The notes below the pieces were generated by a model. That model was not told the DNA's origin. It did no database searches and worked only from the letters and a program-made list of their open reading frames with translations. From contig NZ_CP064032.1 in the NCBI RefSeq assembly GCF_049532905.1, forward strand, positions 682,001 through 746,000: DNA of 64,000 nt, written 5' to 3'. The stretch comes from Dyella_B nitratireducens. GTDB lineage: Bacteria > Pseudomonadota > Gammaproteobacteria > Xanthomonadales > Rhodanobacteraceae. The position numbers and the translations under genes were made by a program. Of the stretch, positions 35,194 through 43,330 are shown piece by piece. How positions within the stretch are numbered: position 1 is the first letter of the stretch; each line of letters starts with the position of its first letter.

Positions 35194-36444
35194 ATGCATG
35201 CCCATGCGCTCCAAACGCTGCTCAATTTCGCTTTCTTCTATCCGCTGGCGATGTCGCTGATCTGGATGAGCGGCGGCCTGATCTATTTCTTCCGTTGGGA
35301 ACGCAGGGAGCCGTCGCGCGTGAAGCCGCCGCCGTTGCCGTCGTACCCGCTGGTATCGCTGATCGTGCCTTGCCATAACGAAGGCGCGCACGTACGCGAA
35401 ACCATCGAGCAGTTGGCGAAGCAGACGTACCCTCACTTCGAGATCATCGCGGTAAACGACGGTTCCACCGACGACACCGGCGCACAGCTCGATCAATTGA
35501 TGAAGGAAATTCCGGAGCTTCGCGTGCTGCATCTGGCGACCAACCGCGGCAAAGCCACGGGTTTGCGTGCCGCCGCGCTGGCTTCCAAGGGCGATTACCT
35601 GGTGTGCATCGATGGCGATGCCTTGCTCGATAGCTACGCCACGCATTGGCTGGTGATGCACATGCTGGAAAGCCCGCGCGTGGGCGCGGTCACTGGCAAT
35701 CCGCGCATCCGCAACCGCACGACCTTGCTGGGCCGGCTGCAGGTGGGCGAGTTCTCGTCGATCATCGGGCTGATCAAGCGCGCCCAGCGTGTGTACGGGC
35801 GCATCTTCACTGTTTCCGGTGTGATCTCCGCTTTCCGCAAGTCGGCACTGCACGATGTCGGCTACTGGAACACCGACATGGTGACCGAAGACATCGACGT
35901 GAGCTGGCGCCTGCAAATGCGGCATTGGGAAATCCGCTACGAACCCAATGCGTTGTGCTGGATATTGATGCCCGAAACGTTTCGCGGCTTATGGAAGCAG
36001 CGCCTGCGCTGGGCGCAAGGTGGTTCCGAAGTACTGCTGCGCTATGGCCTGAAACTGCTGCGTTGGCGCCAGCGCCGCATGTGGTTGGTGGCGTTCGAGT
36101 ACCTCGTCAGCCTGGCGTGGTCGTTCGATATGGCGGCAATCGTCGTGCTGTGGCTGCTTGGCCAGGTGATTCACATGCCGCCTGCGCTGCACGTGCCTGC
36201 GCTGTTTCCGGAATGGAACGGCGTGGTGCTGGGCATGGTGTGCATGCTGCAGTTCATGATCAGCCTGCTGATCGATCGGCGCTACGAAGCGCGCATCGGC
36301 CGCAATTACTACTGGATGATCTGGTATCCGCTGGTTTATTGGATGTTGACGACCGCTACGTCCATCGTGGCGTTGCCCAAAGCCATCTTGAAGCGCAAAG
36401 GCACGCTGGCGATCTGGACCAGTCCTGATAGGGGGATCCAATGA
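35194..36444 (+). CDS. pgaC: Poly-beta-1,6-N-acetylglucosamine synthase PgaC
   Basis: A 416-residue membrane-bound GT2 glycosyltransferase. It has an N-terminal membrane segment (about 10-33), then SLIVPCHNEGAHV, VNDGSTDDTG, the DGDALLD metal motif, the acceptor-site VTEDIDVSWRL (TED) and QRLRWAQGG (QxxRW), then three or four C-terminal membrane segments. It polymerises UDP-GlcNAc into PNAG with PgaD. In E. coli, c-di-GMP binds the PgaC/PgaD pair. The stop overlaps the pgaD start (ATGA). Confidence 0.95.
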   Translation: MHAHALQTLLNFAFFYPLAMSLIWMSGGLIYFFRWERREPSRVKPPPLPSYPLVSLIVPCHNEGAHVRETIEQLAKQTYPHFEIIAVNDGSTDDTGAQLDQLMKEIPELRVLHLATNRGKATGLRAAALASKGDYLVCIDGDALLDSYATHWLVMHMLESPRVGAVTGNPRIRNRTTLLGRLQVGEFSSIIGLIKRAQRVYGRIFTVSGVISAFRKSALHDVGYWNTDMVTEDIDVSWRLQMRHWEIRYEPNALCWILMPETFRGLWKQRLRWAQGGSEVLLRYGLKLLRWRQRRMWLVAFEYLVSLAWSFDMAAIVVLWLLGQVIHMPPALHVPALFPEWNGVVLGMVCMLQFMISLLIDRRYEARIGRNYYWMIWYPLVYWMLTTATSIVALPKAILKRKGTLAIWTSPDRGIQ

Positions 36445-36884
36445 AAGCTGACTTCATCATCAACCGGCCACATCGGCAGCAGCCGCTGCAGCGTGGCCTG
36501 TTCGCCGTCGTCACTATCGTGGCGTGGACGCTATGGATATCGCTGTGGCTGCCGGTGATTACTTTCTTCGCCTGGCTGTTCGGCCTGGGCGATGCGTACA
36601 AGCAGTTGGGCCTGATGCATCCACTGCACGCGGCCAACGACCTGAGCATGGTCATCACCATCGCGGCGGTCTGCGTGCTGATGATGGGGTCATGGTCGCA
36701 ATACAATCGCTTTCGTTTTGCAGGCAAGCAACGCCGCCGCGGCAACCGTGCGCTGGATATCGCGGAAATGGCGCCTGTGTTGTCGGCATCGCTGGAAACC
36801 GCGAAGGAGCTGCGCGCGAGGCAGCGTTCGGTGATCCGCTTTGGACAGCATGGCGAGATGTTCGTGGATACCGGTTGCGACTGA
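36441..36884 (+). CDS. pgaD: PNAG synthase accessory subunit PgaD
   Basis: A 147-residue small membrane protein with two hydrophobic segments (about 15-45 and 70-90), the second followed by SQYNRFRFAGKQRRRG. The family is poorly conserved; size, topology, the N-terminal ADFIINRPHRQ and its overlap with pgaC make the assignment secure. It assists PgaC and takes part in c-di-GMP-dependent activation in E. coli. Confidence 0.88.
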   Translation: MKADFIINRPHRQQPLQRGLFAVVTIVAWTLWISLWLPVITFFAWLFGLGDAYKQLGLMHPLHAANDLSMVITIAAVCVLMMGSWSQYNRFRFAGKQRRRGNRALDIAEMAPVLSASLETAKELRARQRSVIRFGQHGEMFVDTGCD

Positions 36885-36966
36885 AACGGGCTCGGTCTAG
36901 CGCCCAAACGGGGGCAAAGGTCCAGGCTGGCTATCGCATCGGAACCGCGTATATTCCGGCGATTCC

Positions 36967-37259
36967 CTAGGGATGCTCTGATCTATTCCACGTACCCGTC
37001 ACCGCACGGTATGCGCCTCTCACGGTGTTCCGGCGGTGAAGGCAGACTGGCTGTCTGTCGAGACGACGGGACACCGTGAGAGGCGCATACCGTGCGGCCC
37101 CAACAGGTTGAATTTAAAAGATGGGGTGACGTCCAGAAGGCCCGCAGGCTGCACCGTGCGGCTTGAACAGACGGCCAGTCTGCCCTGCGCCACACGGCAC
37201 ACCCTGCGGGCCTTCTGGACGTCATGCCGGGTGCGTGGAATAGATCAGAGCATCCCTAG
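36967..37259. mobile_element. Non-coding MITE-like element of nested inverted repeats
   Basis: A 293-bp element with perfect 26-bp inverted ends: CTAGGGATGCTCTGATCTAT... at 36967-36992 and its complement at 37234-37259. The outer CTAG may be a 4-bp target duplication, leaving 22-bp ends beginning GGATGCTCTG. Inside are two long hairpins: 27-bp perfect arms at 37002-37028/37071-37097, and 22-bp perfect arms at 37127-37148/37203-37224. Their loops are also complementary (GGCAGACTGGC near 37040, GCCAGTCTGCC near 37174). No ORF of note. A solo end lies at 6065-6079. The element ends 9 bp before the LysR ATG, so it forms that gene's upstream region. IS5-family transposition is a guess from the CTAG target. 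Confidence 0.7.
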
Positions 37260-37268
37260 TGATCGCTG

Positions 37269-38126
37269 ATGCCCGTGAAAGCGCTCGACCTCGATGCCGT
37301 CAAAGCCTTCGTCTTTATTGCCGACCTGCAAAGCTTCACGCGCGCGGCGGAAGTGCTCGATACCACGCAATCCGCAGTTAGCTTGAAGCTGCGGCGCCTG
37401 GAAGAGCAGCTTGGCCGCCGCTTGCTGGAGCGTACGCCACGCCAAGTGCGCTTGTCGGCGGAAGGCAGTGTGTTTCTCGACGCGGCGCGTTCTCTGGTCG
37501 GGGCACATGAACGCGCCATGGCGTCGTTCCAGGTGGAGCAGCGCCGGCTGACGATCGGCATCAGCCAATTGATCGTCGGTAGCGAGCTGCCGGCGCTACT
37601 GCGCCGCATGAACGAGCATGATCCCAAACTGCTGATCGAAATGCGCGTGGCCGGCTCGCGCGAAGTCATGCAGGCGTATGAGGAAGGCACGCTGGATGCG
37701 GCGCTGGTGTTGCAGGCGGACAACCGCCGCCATCAAGGCGAAACCATCTTCACCGAAAACTTCGTTTGGATCGGCGCGCCGAACTGGGCGCTTCGCCCCG
37801 GTCAGCCTCTGCCGCTATCGACCCAAGGTGAGTCATGCGGTATCCGCGCTGCGGCAGTACGTGCGCTTGATGAAGCCGGCATTGCATGGACGGAGGTATT
37901 TATCGGCAAGGGCGCAGCGGTGGTTGGTGCAGCCGCCGCGGCAGGATTGGCAATCGCCGTGATGGCACGGCGTACGGCACCAAGCGGCACCATCGATATC
38001 GGGCCGGCCTTGTCATTGCCATCACTGCCGAGTCAGGAAGTAGTGCTGTACTCCGCGCTCAATGACCGCCGCTCGCGCAATGCGATGCGTACGCTTGCGG
38101 AGGCATTCAAGAGTCTTTCTGCTTGA
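37269..38126 (+). CDS. LysR family transcriptional regulator
   Basis: A 285-residue LysR protein. The N-terminal helix-turn-helix is LDAVKAFVFIADLQSFTRAAEVLDTTQSAVSLKLRRLEEQLGRRLLER (about 7-55). The effector-binding domain (about 92-285) has RRLTIGISQLIVGSELPALLRRM and GAAVVGAAAAAGLAIAVM. The inducer and targets are unknown. The immediate upstream DNA is the MITE-like element, so its native promoter has been replaced or displaced. A terminator and tRNA-Leu follow. Confidence 0.92.
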   Translation: MPVKALDLDAVKAFVFIADLQSFTRAAEVLDTTQSAVSLKLRRLEEQLGRRLLERTPRQVRLSAEGSVFLDAARSLVGAHERAMASFQVEQRRLTIGISQLIVGSELPALLRRMNEHDPKLLIEMRVAGSREVMQAYEEGTLDAALVLQADNRRHQGETIFTENFVWIGAPNWALRPGQPLPLSTQGESCGIRAAAVRALDEAGIAWTEVFIGKGAAVVGAAAAAGLAIAVMARRTAPSGTIDIGPALSLPSLPSQEVVLYSALNDRRSRNAMRTLAEAFKSLSA

Positions 38127-38153
38127 TTGAGTGTTGAAGCGCCTGAAAAAGAC

Positions 38154-38176
38154 AAAGGCCGCATAAGCGGCCTTTT
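38154..38176. terminator. Terminator between lysR and tRNA-Leu
   Basis: AAAGGCCGC (38154-38162), loop ATAA, GCGGCCTTTT (38167-38176). It is symmetrical, so it can serve the LysR gene (+) and the tRNA gene (-). Confidence 0.85.
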
Positions 38177-38182
38177 ATCGAT

Positions 38183-38268
38183 TGGTACCGGTGATAGGAC
38201 TTGAACCTACACTCTGTCGCCAGAAGCGGATTTTGAGTCCGCCGCGTCTACCATTCCGCCACACCGGC
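38183..38268 (-). tRNA. tRNA-Leu (anticodon CAA)
   Basis: The 86-nt minus-strand sequence folds as a class II tRNA: acceptor arms GCCGGTG and CACCGGT, discriminator A and encoded CCA, anticodon arm GCGGA-CTCAAAA-TCCGC with anticodon CAA, a variable arm (TTCTGGCGACAGAGT region) and a T arm with GGTTCAAGTCC. It reads UUG Leu codons. Confidence 0.95.
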
Positions 38269-38294
38269 AAGTGCGAACGCCTATTATGCCGGTT

Positions 38295-38882
38295 TCAGTT
38301 CACCGGGTCGAGACTCAATTTACGATCCTGGCGCTCGTAGCAGTGGCCGCCGTCCTTGGGCTGGAACACGGCGCAGTGGGTCATGTTGCCGGAGTAGATG
38401 TGCAGGCTGACCGCAATGGTGTCGTCGCTGGGATTGCGGATGGTGTGGTATTCGTGCGGCGGGATCAGGCTGCCGGCGGAGCCAGGGCCGGCCTGGATGG
38501 AGCCGACCGGCTGGAAGCGGTACAGGTCCTCATGGCCGCCGGCGGGCAGTTGTTCGTATTGCACCACTTCCAGTGCGCCGCTCCAGACGCCTTCCACGCA
38601 CCACATGCCGCAATGGTCGTGGATCGGGGTGCCCTGGCCGGGCGCCCAGGTCATGGCCACCACGCAATAGCCGTACTCGTCGCTGTGATAGAGCTCGCGG
38701 CGCGCGTAGCGGTTTTCGGCGGTCTCGAACACGCAGGCGGGCAGGATGATTTCCTGGCTTTGGATCAACTTGCATAGGCTGTTGCGCAGGCTGTCGGTGA
38801 TGGCAGGCGTGGAGCCTTTGGCGACAGCCGTGTCGATCGCCTGAATGAGTTTCCGACAGCCGGGGAATTCTGTGGTGAGCAT
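38295..38882 (-). CDS. Cysteine dioxygenase type I
   Basis: A 195-residue cupin oxidising L-cysteine to cysteine sulfinate with non-haem iron. The metal site is visible as GTPIHDHCGMWCVEGVWSG (HxH) and the later His in PPHEYHTIRN; HIYSGNMTHCAVF follows. The ATG at 38882 gives a family-typical length; a GTG at 38915 would add 11 residues. The gene is divergent from the small 38996 gene, 113 bp apart. With the MetX/CysX gene nearby it suggests a sulfur amino acid neighbourhood. Confidence 0.9.
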   Translation of the reverse strand: MLTTEFPGCRKLIQAIDTAVAKGSTPAITDSLRNSLCKLIQSQEIILPACVFETAENRYARRELYHSDEYGYCVVAMTWAPGQGTPIHDHCGMWCVEGVWSGALEVVQYEQLPAGGHEDLYRFQPVGSIQAGPGSAGSLIPPHEYHTIRNPSDDTIAVSLHIYSGNMTHCAVFQPKDGGHCYERQDRKLSLDPVN

Positions 38883-38995
38883 CGAAGGTCTCAGTAAATC
38901 TGAAAGGCTTGCCACCCATGAAGGCCGGGGTGTTGACGCCGGCTTGAAGCTTCTCTGCTAGCCTTGCCCCGAACCAATCCGAGGGGGAGCGTCAC

Positions 38996-39331
38996 ATGGG
39001 TGTGATGGTGATTGTAGCGTACCGTCCGAAGCCGGGGTGCGCGGAGGACCTGGAGGCCCTGGTTCGTGAGCATGTGCCGTGCCTGCGTACGCTAGGGCTG
39101 GTTACCGATCGGCCTGCACAGGCGATGCGGGGCTTGGACGGCATCATCGTCGAGGTGTTCGAGTGGAAGGACGGCGCCATCGAGGATGCCCATGCAAGCG
39201 CGCGTGTCGTGGATCTGTGGGAGCGCTTTGCCGCCGTCTGCGACTATGTGCCGCTGCGCGAGCTGCCTGAGGCGGAGAAGATGTTTGCAGAGTTCAGGTC
39301 GCTGGAGCTGCCGGCCCAGGCGCTGTCATAG
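38996..39331 (+). CDS. Small dimeric alpha-beta barrel protein (ABM-like), function unknown
   Basis: A 111-residue protein, MGVMVIVAYRPKPGCAEDLEALVREHVPCLRTLGLVTDRPAQAM. The first beta strand, the long helix with REHVPXLR and the IIVEVFEWKDGAIEDAH strand-turn fit the ferredoxin-like dimeric barrel seen in antibiotic biosynthesis monooxygenase-like proteins. No catalytic residues can be named. A strong GAGGGGGAG ribosome-binding site precedes the ATG. It is divergent from cysteine dioxygenase and may share its control region. Confidence 0.75.
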   Translation: MGVMVIVAYRPKPGCAEDLEALVREHVPCLRTLGLVTDRPAQAMRGLDGIIVEVFEWKDGAIEDAHASARVVDLWERFAAVCDYVPLRELPEAEKMFAEFRSLELPAQALS

Positions 39332-39393
39332 GTGCGAAAGCTGGTGCTGTAGGTTGGGGGAGCGGCGTACGGCCGCTGTGCCCCATAAAAGCA

Positions 39394-39807
39394 TTATTGC
39401 AACAGGTCCTTGGGAATGTTGCCGCCGTTTTCGGCGAGTTTTTTCAGCACCATCTTGTGCAGCCATATGTTCATTTGCGCCGAGTCGCTCATCAAGTCCG
39501 GTGGACAACCCAGTTCTGTGGCGAGGCTTTTACGTGCGTCCAAACTGCTGTCGAGATCCAGCAGCTTAAGCAGGTCGACAATCGATACTTTCCAATTGAG
39601 CTTTTGGGGATTGGCAGCAGCCCATTGATCCAGCTTGGCTACCACGTCCACTTCCGGCATGGTGGTGACAGACGGTGCAGTCGTCACCACCGTGGGAGTG
39701 TCCGCCGCTGGCACGGTTGCCGTGGGTGCTGCGGCTGCAGGTGTTTGTGCAGTGTCGTCGTGGTGACCGAAGCCGAGCTTGCTGAGAATGGCGTTGAACA
39801 GACCCAT
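39394..39807 (-). CDS. DUF3597 domain-containing protein
   Basis: A 137-residue protein. It opens MGLFNAILSKLGF, followed by an Ala/Thr/Pro-rich linker (about 18-50) and the DUF3597 domain (about 52-137): VDVVAKLDQWAAANPQKLNWKVSIVDLLKLLDLDSSLDARKSLATELG. The same layout is common in proteobacteria; the function is unknown. It is monocistronic, and a hairpin lies upstream. Confidence 0.88.
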   Translation of the reverse strand: MGLFNAILSKLGFGHHDDTAQTPAAAAPTATVPAADTPTVVTTAPSVTTMPEVDVVAKLDQWAAANPQKLNWKVSIVDLLKLLDLDSSLDARKSLATELGCPPDLMSDSAQMNIWLHKMVLKKLAENGGNIPKDLLQ

Positions 39808-39860
39808 GTCTAAATCCTTCTTTGTCAGTTGAAGGGAGTGCAGGGACTAAGCAGACACCC

Positions 39861-39899
39861 GCCTGATGTCGTTGCATTGACAGTGAAGTGACATCAGGC
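39861..39899 (-). terminator. Hairpin downstream of the MetX/CysX gene
   Basis: GCCTGATGTC (39861-39870) and GACATCAGGC (39890-39899) form a perfect 10-bp stem with a 19-nt loop. No U-tract follows, so termination is uncertain. Confidence 0.4.
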
Positions 39900-39965
39900 C
39901 GGCTCTACAGATCAACACGTGCGGCGTAACGGCAGCGTCAAGCTTCTCGCTTCGTGGCGTATTCG

Positions 39966-41066
39966 TTACAACCGCGCAAGAAACCCGCCGATCGCGCGGC
40001 TGTAGTTCTCGATATCCACCAGGAAGGCGTCGTGGCCCTGCGGCGAATCCAGGGCTACGAATTCCACCTTGGCGCCGGCGGCTTCCAGGCCTTCGGCGAT
40101 CTGTTCCTGCTGTTCCAGCGGAAACAGGATGTCGGTGCTGACGCCAATCACCAGTGCTTGCTCGATGCGGATGTGCTTCAAGCCTTCCAGCACGCTGCCG
40201 TTGCCGTACTCGGCAATATCGAACCAGTCGCTGGCGCGCGAGAGGTAGAGATAGCTGTTGGGGTCGAAGGTGCGCACGAAGCGTCGTGCGTGGCTTTCGA
40301 GGTAGGACTCCACCTGGAATTCGAAGCCGAAGGGTTGTTCTTCGCGCTGCTCGGGATCGAGGCGAATGCGCGCAAAGCGGCCATTCCATTCCATCGCGGA
40401 GCGATAGGTGATCACACCAAGCTTGCGCGCGATGCTCATGCCGATGTCCGGATAGCGCTCGTCGTCGTACTGGCCGCCGTTCCAATCCGCATCGAGCCGG
40501 ATGGCTTCGCGTTGCAATGAGCGGATGGCAATCGCGAATGGCTGCGCTTGCGGTGCGGTATCCACGCTGATGTGCGTGCGCACGCTATTGGGATGCAGCA
40601 CCATGTAGCCCAGTGCGCTCATGCCGCCCATCGAACAACCGATCAGGCAGGCGAGTTGTTCGATACCCAGGCTTTTGACCAGCCCATGTGCGGCATTGGC
40701 CACGTCTTCCAGTGAAAGATCGGGAAAGCTAAGGCGATACGGTTCACCGGTGGCTGGGTCGAGGGAGGCGGGGCAGGTGGAGCCCTTGTCGCTGCCCAGT
40801 GAATTCACGCAGATCACGAACCAGCGGTTGGTATCGATCGCCTTGCCGGGGCCGAGCATACCCTCCCACCAGCCGTGCGAGGGATCGTGTGCGTTGGACG
40901 CAGCGTGCGCGCTGGGCGAAAGGCCGGTGAGGATGAGCACGGCGTTGTCGCGTGCCGCGTTCAAGCTGCCCCAGGTTTCGTAGGCGATGCGTGCGCCGTG
41001 CAAGCTGCCGCCGCGTTTCATGGCGAATGGGGAGGGCAGGTTGAAGTATTGGCGTGCGTCGCTCAT
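39966..41066 (-). CDS. MetX-family O-acyltransferase (homoserine or serine O-succinyltransferase)
   Basis: A 366-residue alpha/beta hydrolase. The nucleophile elbow is IGCSMGGMSALGY, the Asp is in GVSTDILFP and the His in SPQGHDAFL. The N-terminal LPSPFAMKRGGSLHGARIAYETWG and CVNSLGSDKGSTCPASLDP are typical. The family includes homoserine acetyl- and succinyltransferases and, in Xanthomonadales, serine O-succinyltransferases (CysX) used for cysteine synthesis. The opening and the RLDADWNGGQYDDERYPDIGMSIARKLGVITYRSA region look to me closer to the xanthomonad CysX type, but this is recall, not a search. The ATG at 41066 is preferred, as upstream codons lie in repeat. Confidence 0.82.
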   Translation of the reverse strand: MSDARQYFNLPSPFAMKRGGSLHGARIAYETWGSLNAARDNAVLILTGLSPSAHAASNAHDPSHGWWEGMLGPGKAIDTNRWFVICVNSLGSDKGSTCPASLDPATGEPYRLSFPDLSLEDVANAAHGLVKSLGIEQLACLIGCSMGGMSALGYMVLHPNSVRTHISVDTAPQAQPFAIAIRSLQREAIRLDADWNGGQYDDERYPDIGMSIARKLGVITYRSAMEWNGRFARIRLDPEQREEQPFGFEFQVESYLESHARRFVRTFDPNSYLYLSRASDWFDIAEYGNGSVLEGLKHIRIEQALVIGVSTDILFPLEQQEQIAEGLEAAGAKVEFVALDSPQGHDAFLVDIENYSRAIGGFLARL

Positions 41067-41128
41067 TGCGGGGCCTTGCGTAGTAGTAGGTTCCGCTCGA
41101 TTGAACATAAGTGCTGGTCTCGCCCAGT

Positions 41129-41248
41129 TGTCATTCCGGCGAAGGCCGGAATCCAGTGTCAATCAACCGTGCGAAGCACACTAAACCTTGTTCGGTGTGC
41201 TTCGCACAACATGTTTTACTGGATTCCGGCGTGCGCCGGAATGACAGT
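41129..41248. repeat. Nested REP-like inverted repeat between ccmI and the MetX/CysX gene
   Basis: The outer units GTCATTCCGGCGAAGGCCGG (from 41130) and ...GGATTCCGGCGTGCGCCGGAATGAC (to about 41245) face each other. Inside, TGCGAAGCACAC near 41170 is matched in reverse by GTGTGCTTCGCA near 41197. A larger version of the REP pair. Confidence 0.75.
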
Positions 41249-41292
41249 GAGGGAGTCAGTCAGCACAAAAGTGCATAAATCCTGGCCGATGC

Positions 41293-42342
41293 TCAGTCGT
41301 GCACTTTGTCGATGACCACCTTCACCGGCGCCTTGCTATCCACCTCGACCGTGCCGCCATCACCTTCCAGATCCCCTGCCTGGGCCGTCGCATTGCCGCT
41401 ATGGCTGATGCGTGCGCCAATCACCACACGCGGCACGGAGGACAGTTTCATTGATGGCAGCATGCTCATGGCATCGGTCAGCGTGACGGTGGCAGGCAAC
41501 TGGCTGGCATCGAGCCGGGCTATGGCGAGCGGCATGGGCGGGCCATTTTCCGCGCGGGCGTAGACGAATAGCGTATCGCTAGTGGTGAGTTTGGCTTTGA
41601 GCGCCGGGGCCAGAGACACCTCCACGTGCAAGGCAGTCTCGGACGACGCCGGAGCTGCCACACTGGAGGAGGCAGCCGGTGCACCGGCACGCGCATCCGC
41701 CATGGCGATCTGCTGCGCGACCGCCTGGGCCACGTTGGAGCCCGGCTGCAGCATCGGCTGCAAGGTACGCCAGGTGGACGCTGCATCGGCGAAGCGGCCT
41801 TGCTGGAAATCGCTGATACCAAGCAGCCACAGTCCGCGCTGATTGTCCGGCTCGAGCTTTACGGCGCGTTCCAACATCGCGCGTCCACGATCGCTGATGT
41901 GGTGGTCTGGGCTTGCGGTGGATTCCGCCTGTGCCCAGCCGACCATCGCGGTGGTGTTGTCCGGCTTGAGCTTGAGTACCCGCTCGTAGGCATCGCGCGC
42001 CTGATCGGGCTGCTGCATTTCCATGTCGGCCTGCGCCAGCAGCAGCCAGCCTTGCACGTCGTTCGGCTGGGCAGCGAGGTGCGCGCGCAGTTCGTCCAGC
42101 GCCTTGTTGACGTCGGTGATGGTCTGCGCCTGACTGGGTACGCCATTCAGCGCGACAGGTGTGCCGATCTTCCAATACAGCAGCGCTGCACCAATCGGAA
42201 CGGCCAGTGCCATGCACAGCATCAATACGAACAAACCGCGCGGACGACCAGCTTGCCGTCCATGTCGCAGCAACGGCAGCAACAACACGGCCAACGCCAC
42301 AGCGATCATCACTGCGGCGACGATGTAGAAAAGCGGTTTCAC
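41293..42342 (-). CDS. ccmI: Cytochrome c biogenesis protein CcmI (TPR)
   Basis: A 349-residue membrane protein that holds apocytochrome c for the haem lyase. Two N-terminal membrane segments are seen (about 4-22 and 37-54). TPR-like repeats follow: VQGWLLLAQADMEMQQPDQARDAYERVLKLKPDN and AMLERAVKLEPDNQRGLWLLGISDFQQGRFADAA. The C-terminal domain (about 235-349) has DTLFVYARAENGPPMPLAIARL, typical of CcmI periplasmic tails. The start is GTG at 42342, overlapping the ccmH stop, with GGGGAC upstream. It is last of the ccm operon. Confidence 0.9.
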   Translation of the reverse strand: MKPLFYIVAAVMIAVALAVLLLPLLRHGRQAGRPRGLFVLMLCMALAVPIGAALLYWKIGTPVALNGVPSQAQTITDVNKALDELRAHLAAQPNDVQGWLLLAQADMEMQQPDQARDAYERVLKLKPDNTTAMVGWAQAESTASPDHHISDRGRAMLERAVKLEPDNQRGLWLLGISDFQQGRFADAASTWRTLQPMLQPGSNVAQAVAQQIAMADARAGAPAASSSVAAPASSETALHVEVSLAPALKAKLTTSDTLFVYARAENGPPMPLAIARLDASQLPATVTLTDAMSMLPSMKLSSVPRVVIGARISHSGNATAQAGDLEGDGGTVEVDSKAPVKVVIDKVHD

Positions 42343-42788
42343 CAATCGTCCCCGTTCTCGGTTGGTGCAGAGGCGGCGGATGCGCCGGACCGGCTGCGTT
42401 TGCGGATGGTGCTGGCAACGACCACGCCGCCGGTGATCAGAATCAGCAGCGGGCCGAACCACAACAGCCAGGTGCGGCCATTGACCGGAGGATCGTAGAG
42501 CACGAAGTCGGAATAGCGATCCACCAGGTATTGCTTGATCTGGGCATCGCTCTTGCCCTGCTGCATCAGCTCGAACACTTTGTGGCGCAGATCGCGGGCG
42601 AAGTCGGCGTTGGAGTCGGCGAGGTTTTCGTCCTGGCAGACCAGGCAGCGCAGTTCGCTGGTGAGGTGCTGGAAGCGTAGCTCTTCGGCGTGGTCGCGGA
42701 AGGGGAGCGGATCGATGGCTTGGGCTGCTGCGATCCCGGTGATGGCGATGAGCATCAGCAGAACGATAGTGCGCAGAAGCTTCGCCAT
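42339..42788 (-). CDS. ccmH: Cytochrome c biogenesis protein CcmH
   Basis: A 149-residue periplasmic thiol protein anchored by a C-terminal membrane helix (about 107-127). The signal peptide is MAKLLRTIVLLMLIAITGIA. The redox motif is LRCLVCQDENLADSNA (CxxC), which reduces apocytochrome c. The ATG at 42788 overlaps the ccmG stop (TAATG). Downstream ccmI is separate here, unlike the fused E. coli CcmH. Confidence 0.93.
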   Translation of the reverse strand: MAKLLRTIVLLMLIAITGIAAAQAIDPLPFRDHAEELRFQHLTSELRCLVCQDENLADSNADFARDLRHKVFELMQQGKSDAQIKQYLVDRYSDFVLYDPPVNGRTWLLWFGPLLILITGGVVVASTIRKRSRSGASAASAPTENGDDW

Positions 42789-43330
42789 TACGGCGCCTCC
42801 TTCTGCAAGGCCTCGATCGCCGGCTTCAGCTGCTGCGCAATCACGTCCGACGTCAACGGGCCGATGCGCTTGTAGCGGATCACACCCTTGGCGTCGATCA
42901 AAAACGTTTCTGGTGCGCCGTACACGCCGAAATCGATCGCTGTATGGCCACTGGTATCCGCGATCACCATGTCGTAAGGATTGCCGTGTTGCGCCAGCCA
43001 TGACTTCGCATCGTTGGGATCGTCCTTGTAGTCATAACCGATTACCGGAACACCGAGGCCTTTGGATTCTTCCATCAGCACCGGATGTTCCTCACCACAG
43101 GCAAAGCACCAGCTGGCAAACACATTCACCAGGTAAGGCTTGCCCAGCAGCGATTCCTTGCTCACTGTCTTGGTGGGTTGGTCCAGCATCGGCAGTGCAA
43201 ACGCCGGCGCGGGTTTGTTGATCAATGGTGAGGGCACGGCAGTGGGATCGTGCGCGCTGTTCCACCAGATGCCGAAACCTAGCAACGCCGCCAGCAGTAC
43301 GAAGGCGAAGAAAGGCAGCAATCGGCTCAT
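42788..43330 (-). CDS. ccmG: Thiol:disulfide interchange protein CcmG/DsbE
   Basis: A 180-residue thioredoxin-like protein tethered by an N-terminal helix (LLPFFAFVLLAALLGFGIWW). The active site is VNVFASWCFACGEEHP (WCxxC) and the cis-Pro loop is YGAPETFLID. It keeps the apocytochrome cysteines reduced for haem attachment. Its start overlaps the ccmF stop. Confidence 0.95.
   Translation of the reverse strand: MSRLLPFFAFVLLAALLGFGIWWNSAHDPTAVPSPLINKPAPAFALPMLDQPTKTVSKESLLGKPYLVNVFASWCFACGEEHPVLMEESKGLGVPVIGYDYKDDPNDAKSWLAQHGNPYDMVIADTSGHTAIDFGVYGAPETFLIDAKGVIRYKRIGPLTSDVIAQQLKPAIEALQKEAP

Noticed and set aside
36983..37225. 80-codon minus-strand ORF in the MITE-like element
   Set aside because: It is a by-product of the inverted repeats; the residues mirror the palindromes and no start signal is present.
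38183..38268. Attachment site or integrated element at tRNA-Leu
   Set aside because: No integrase gene and no repeated tRNA 3' end was found nearby.
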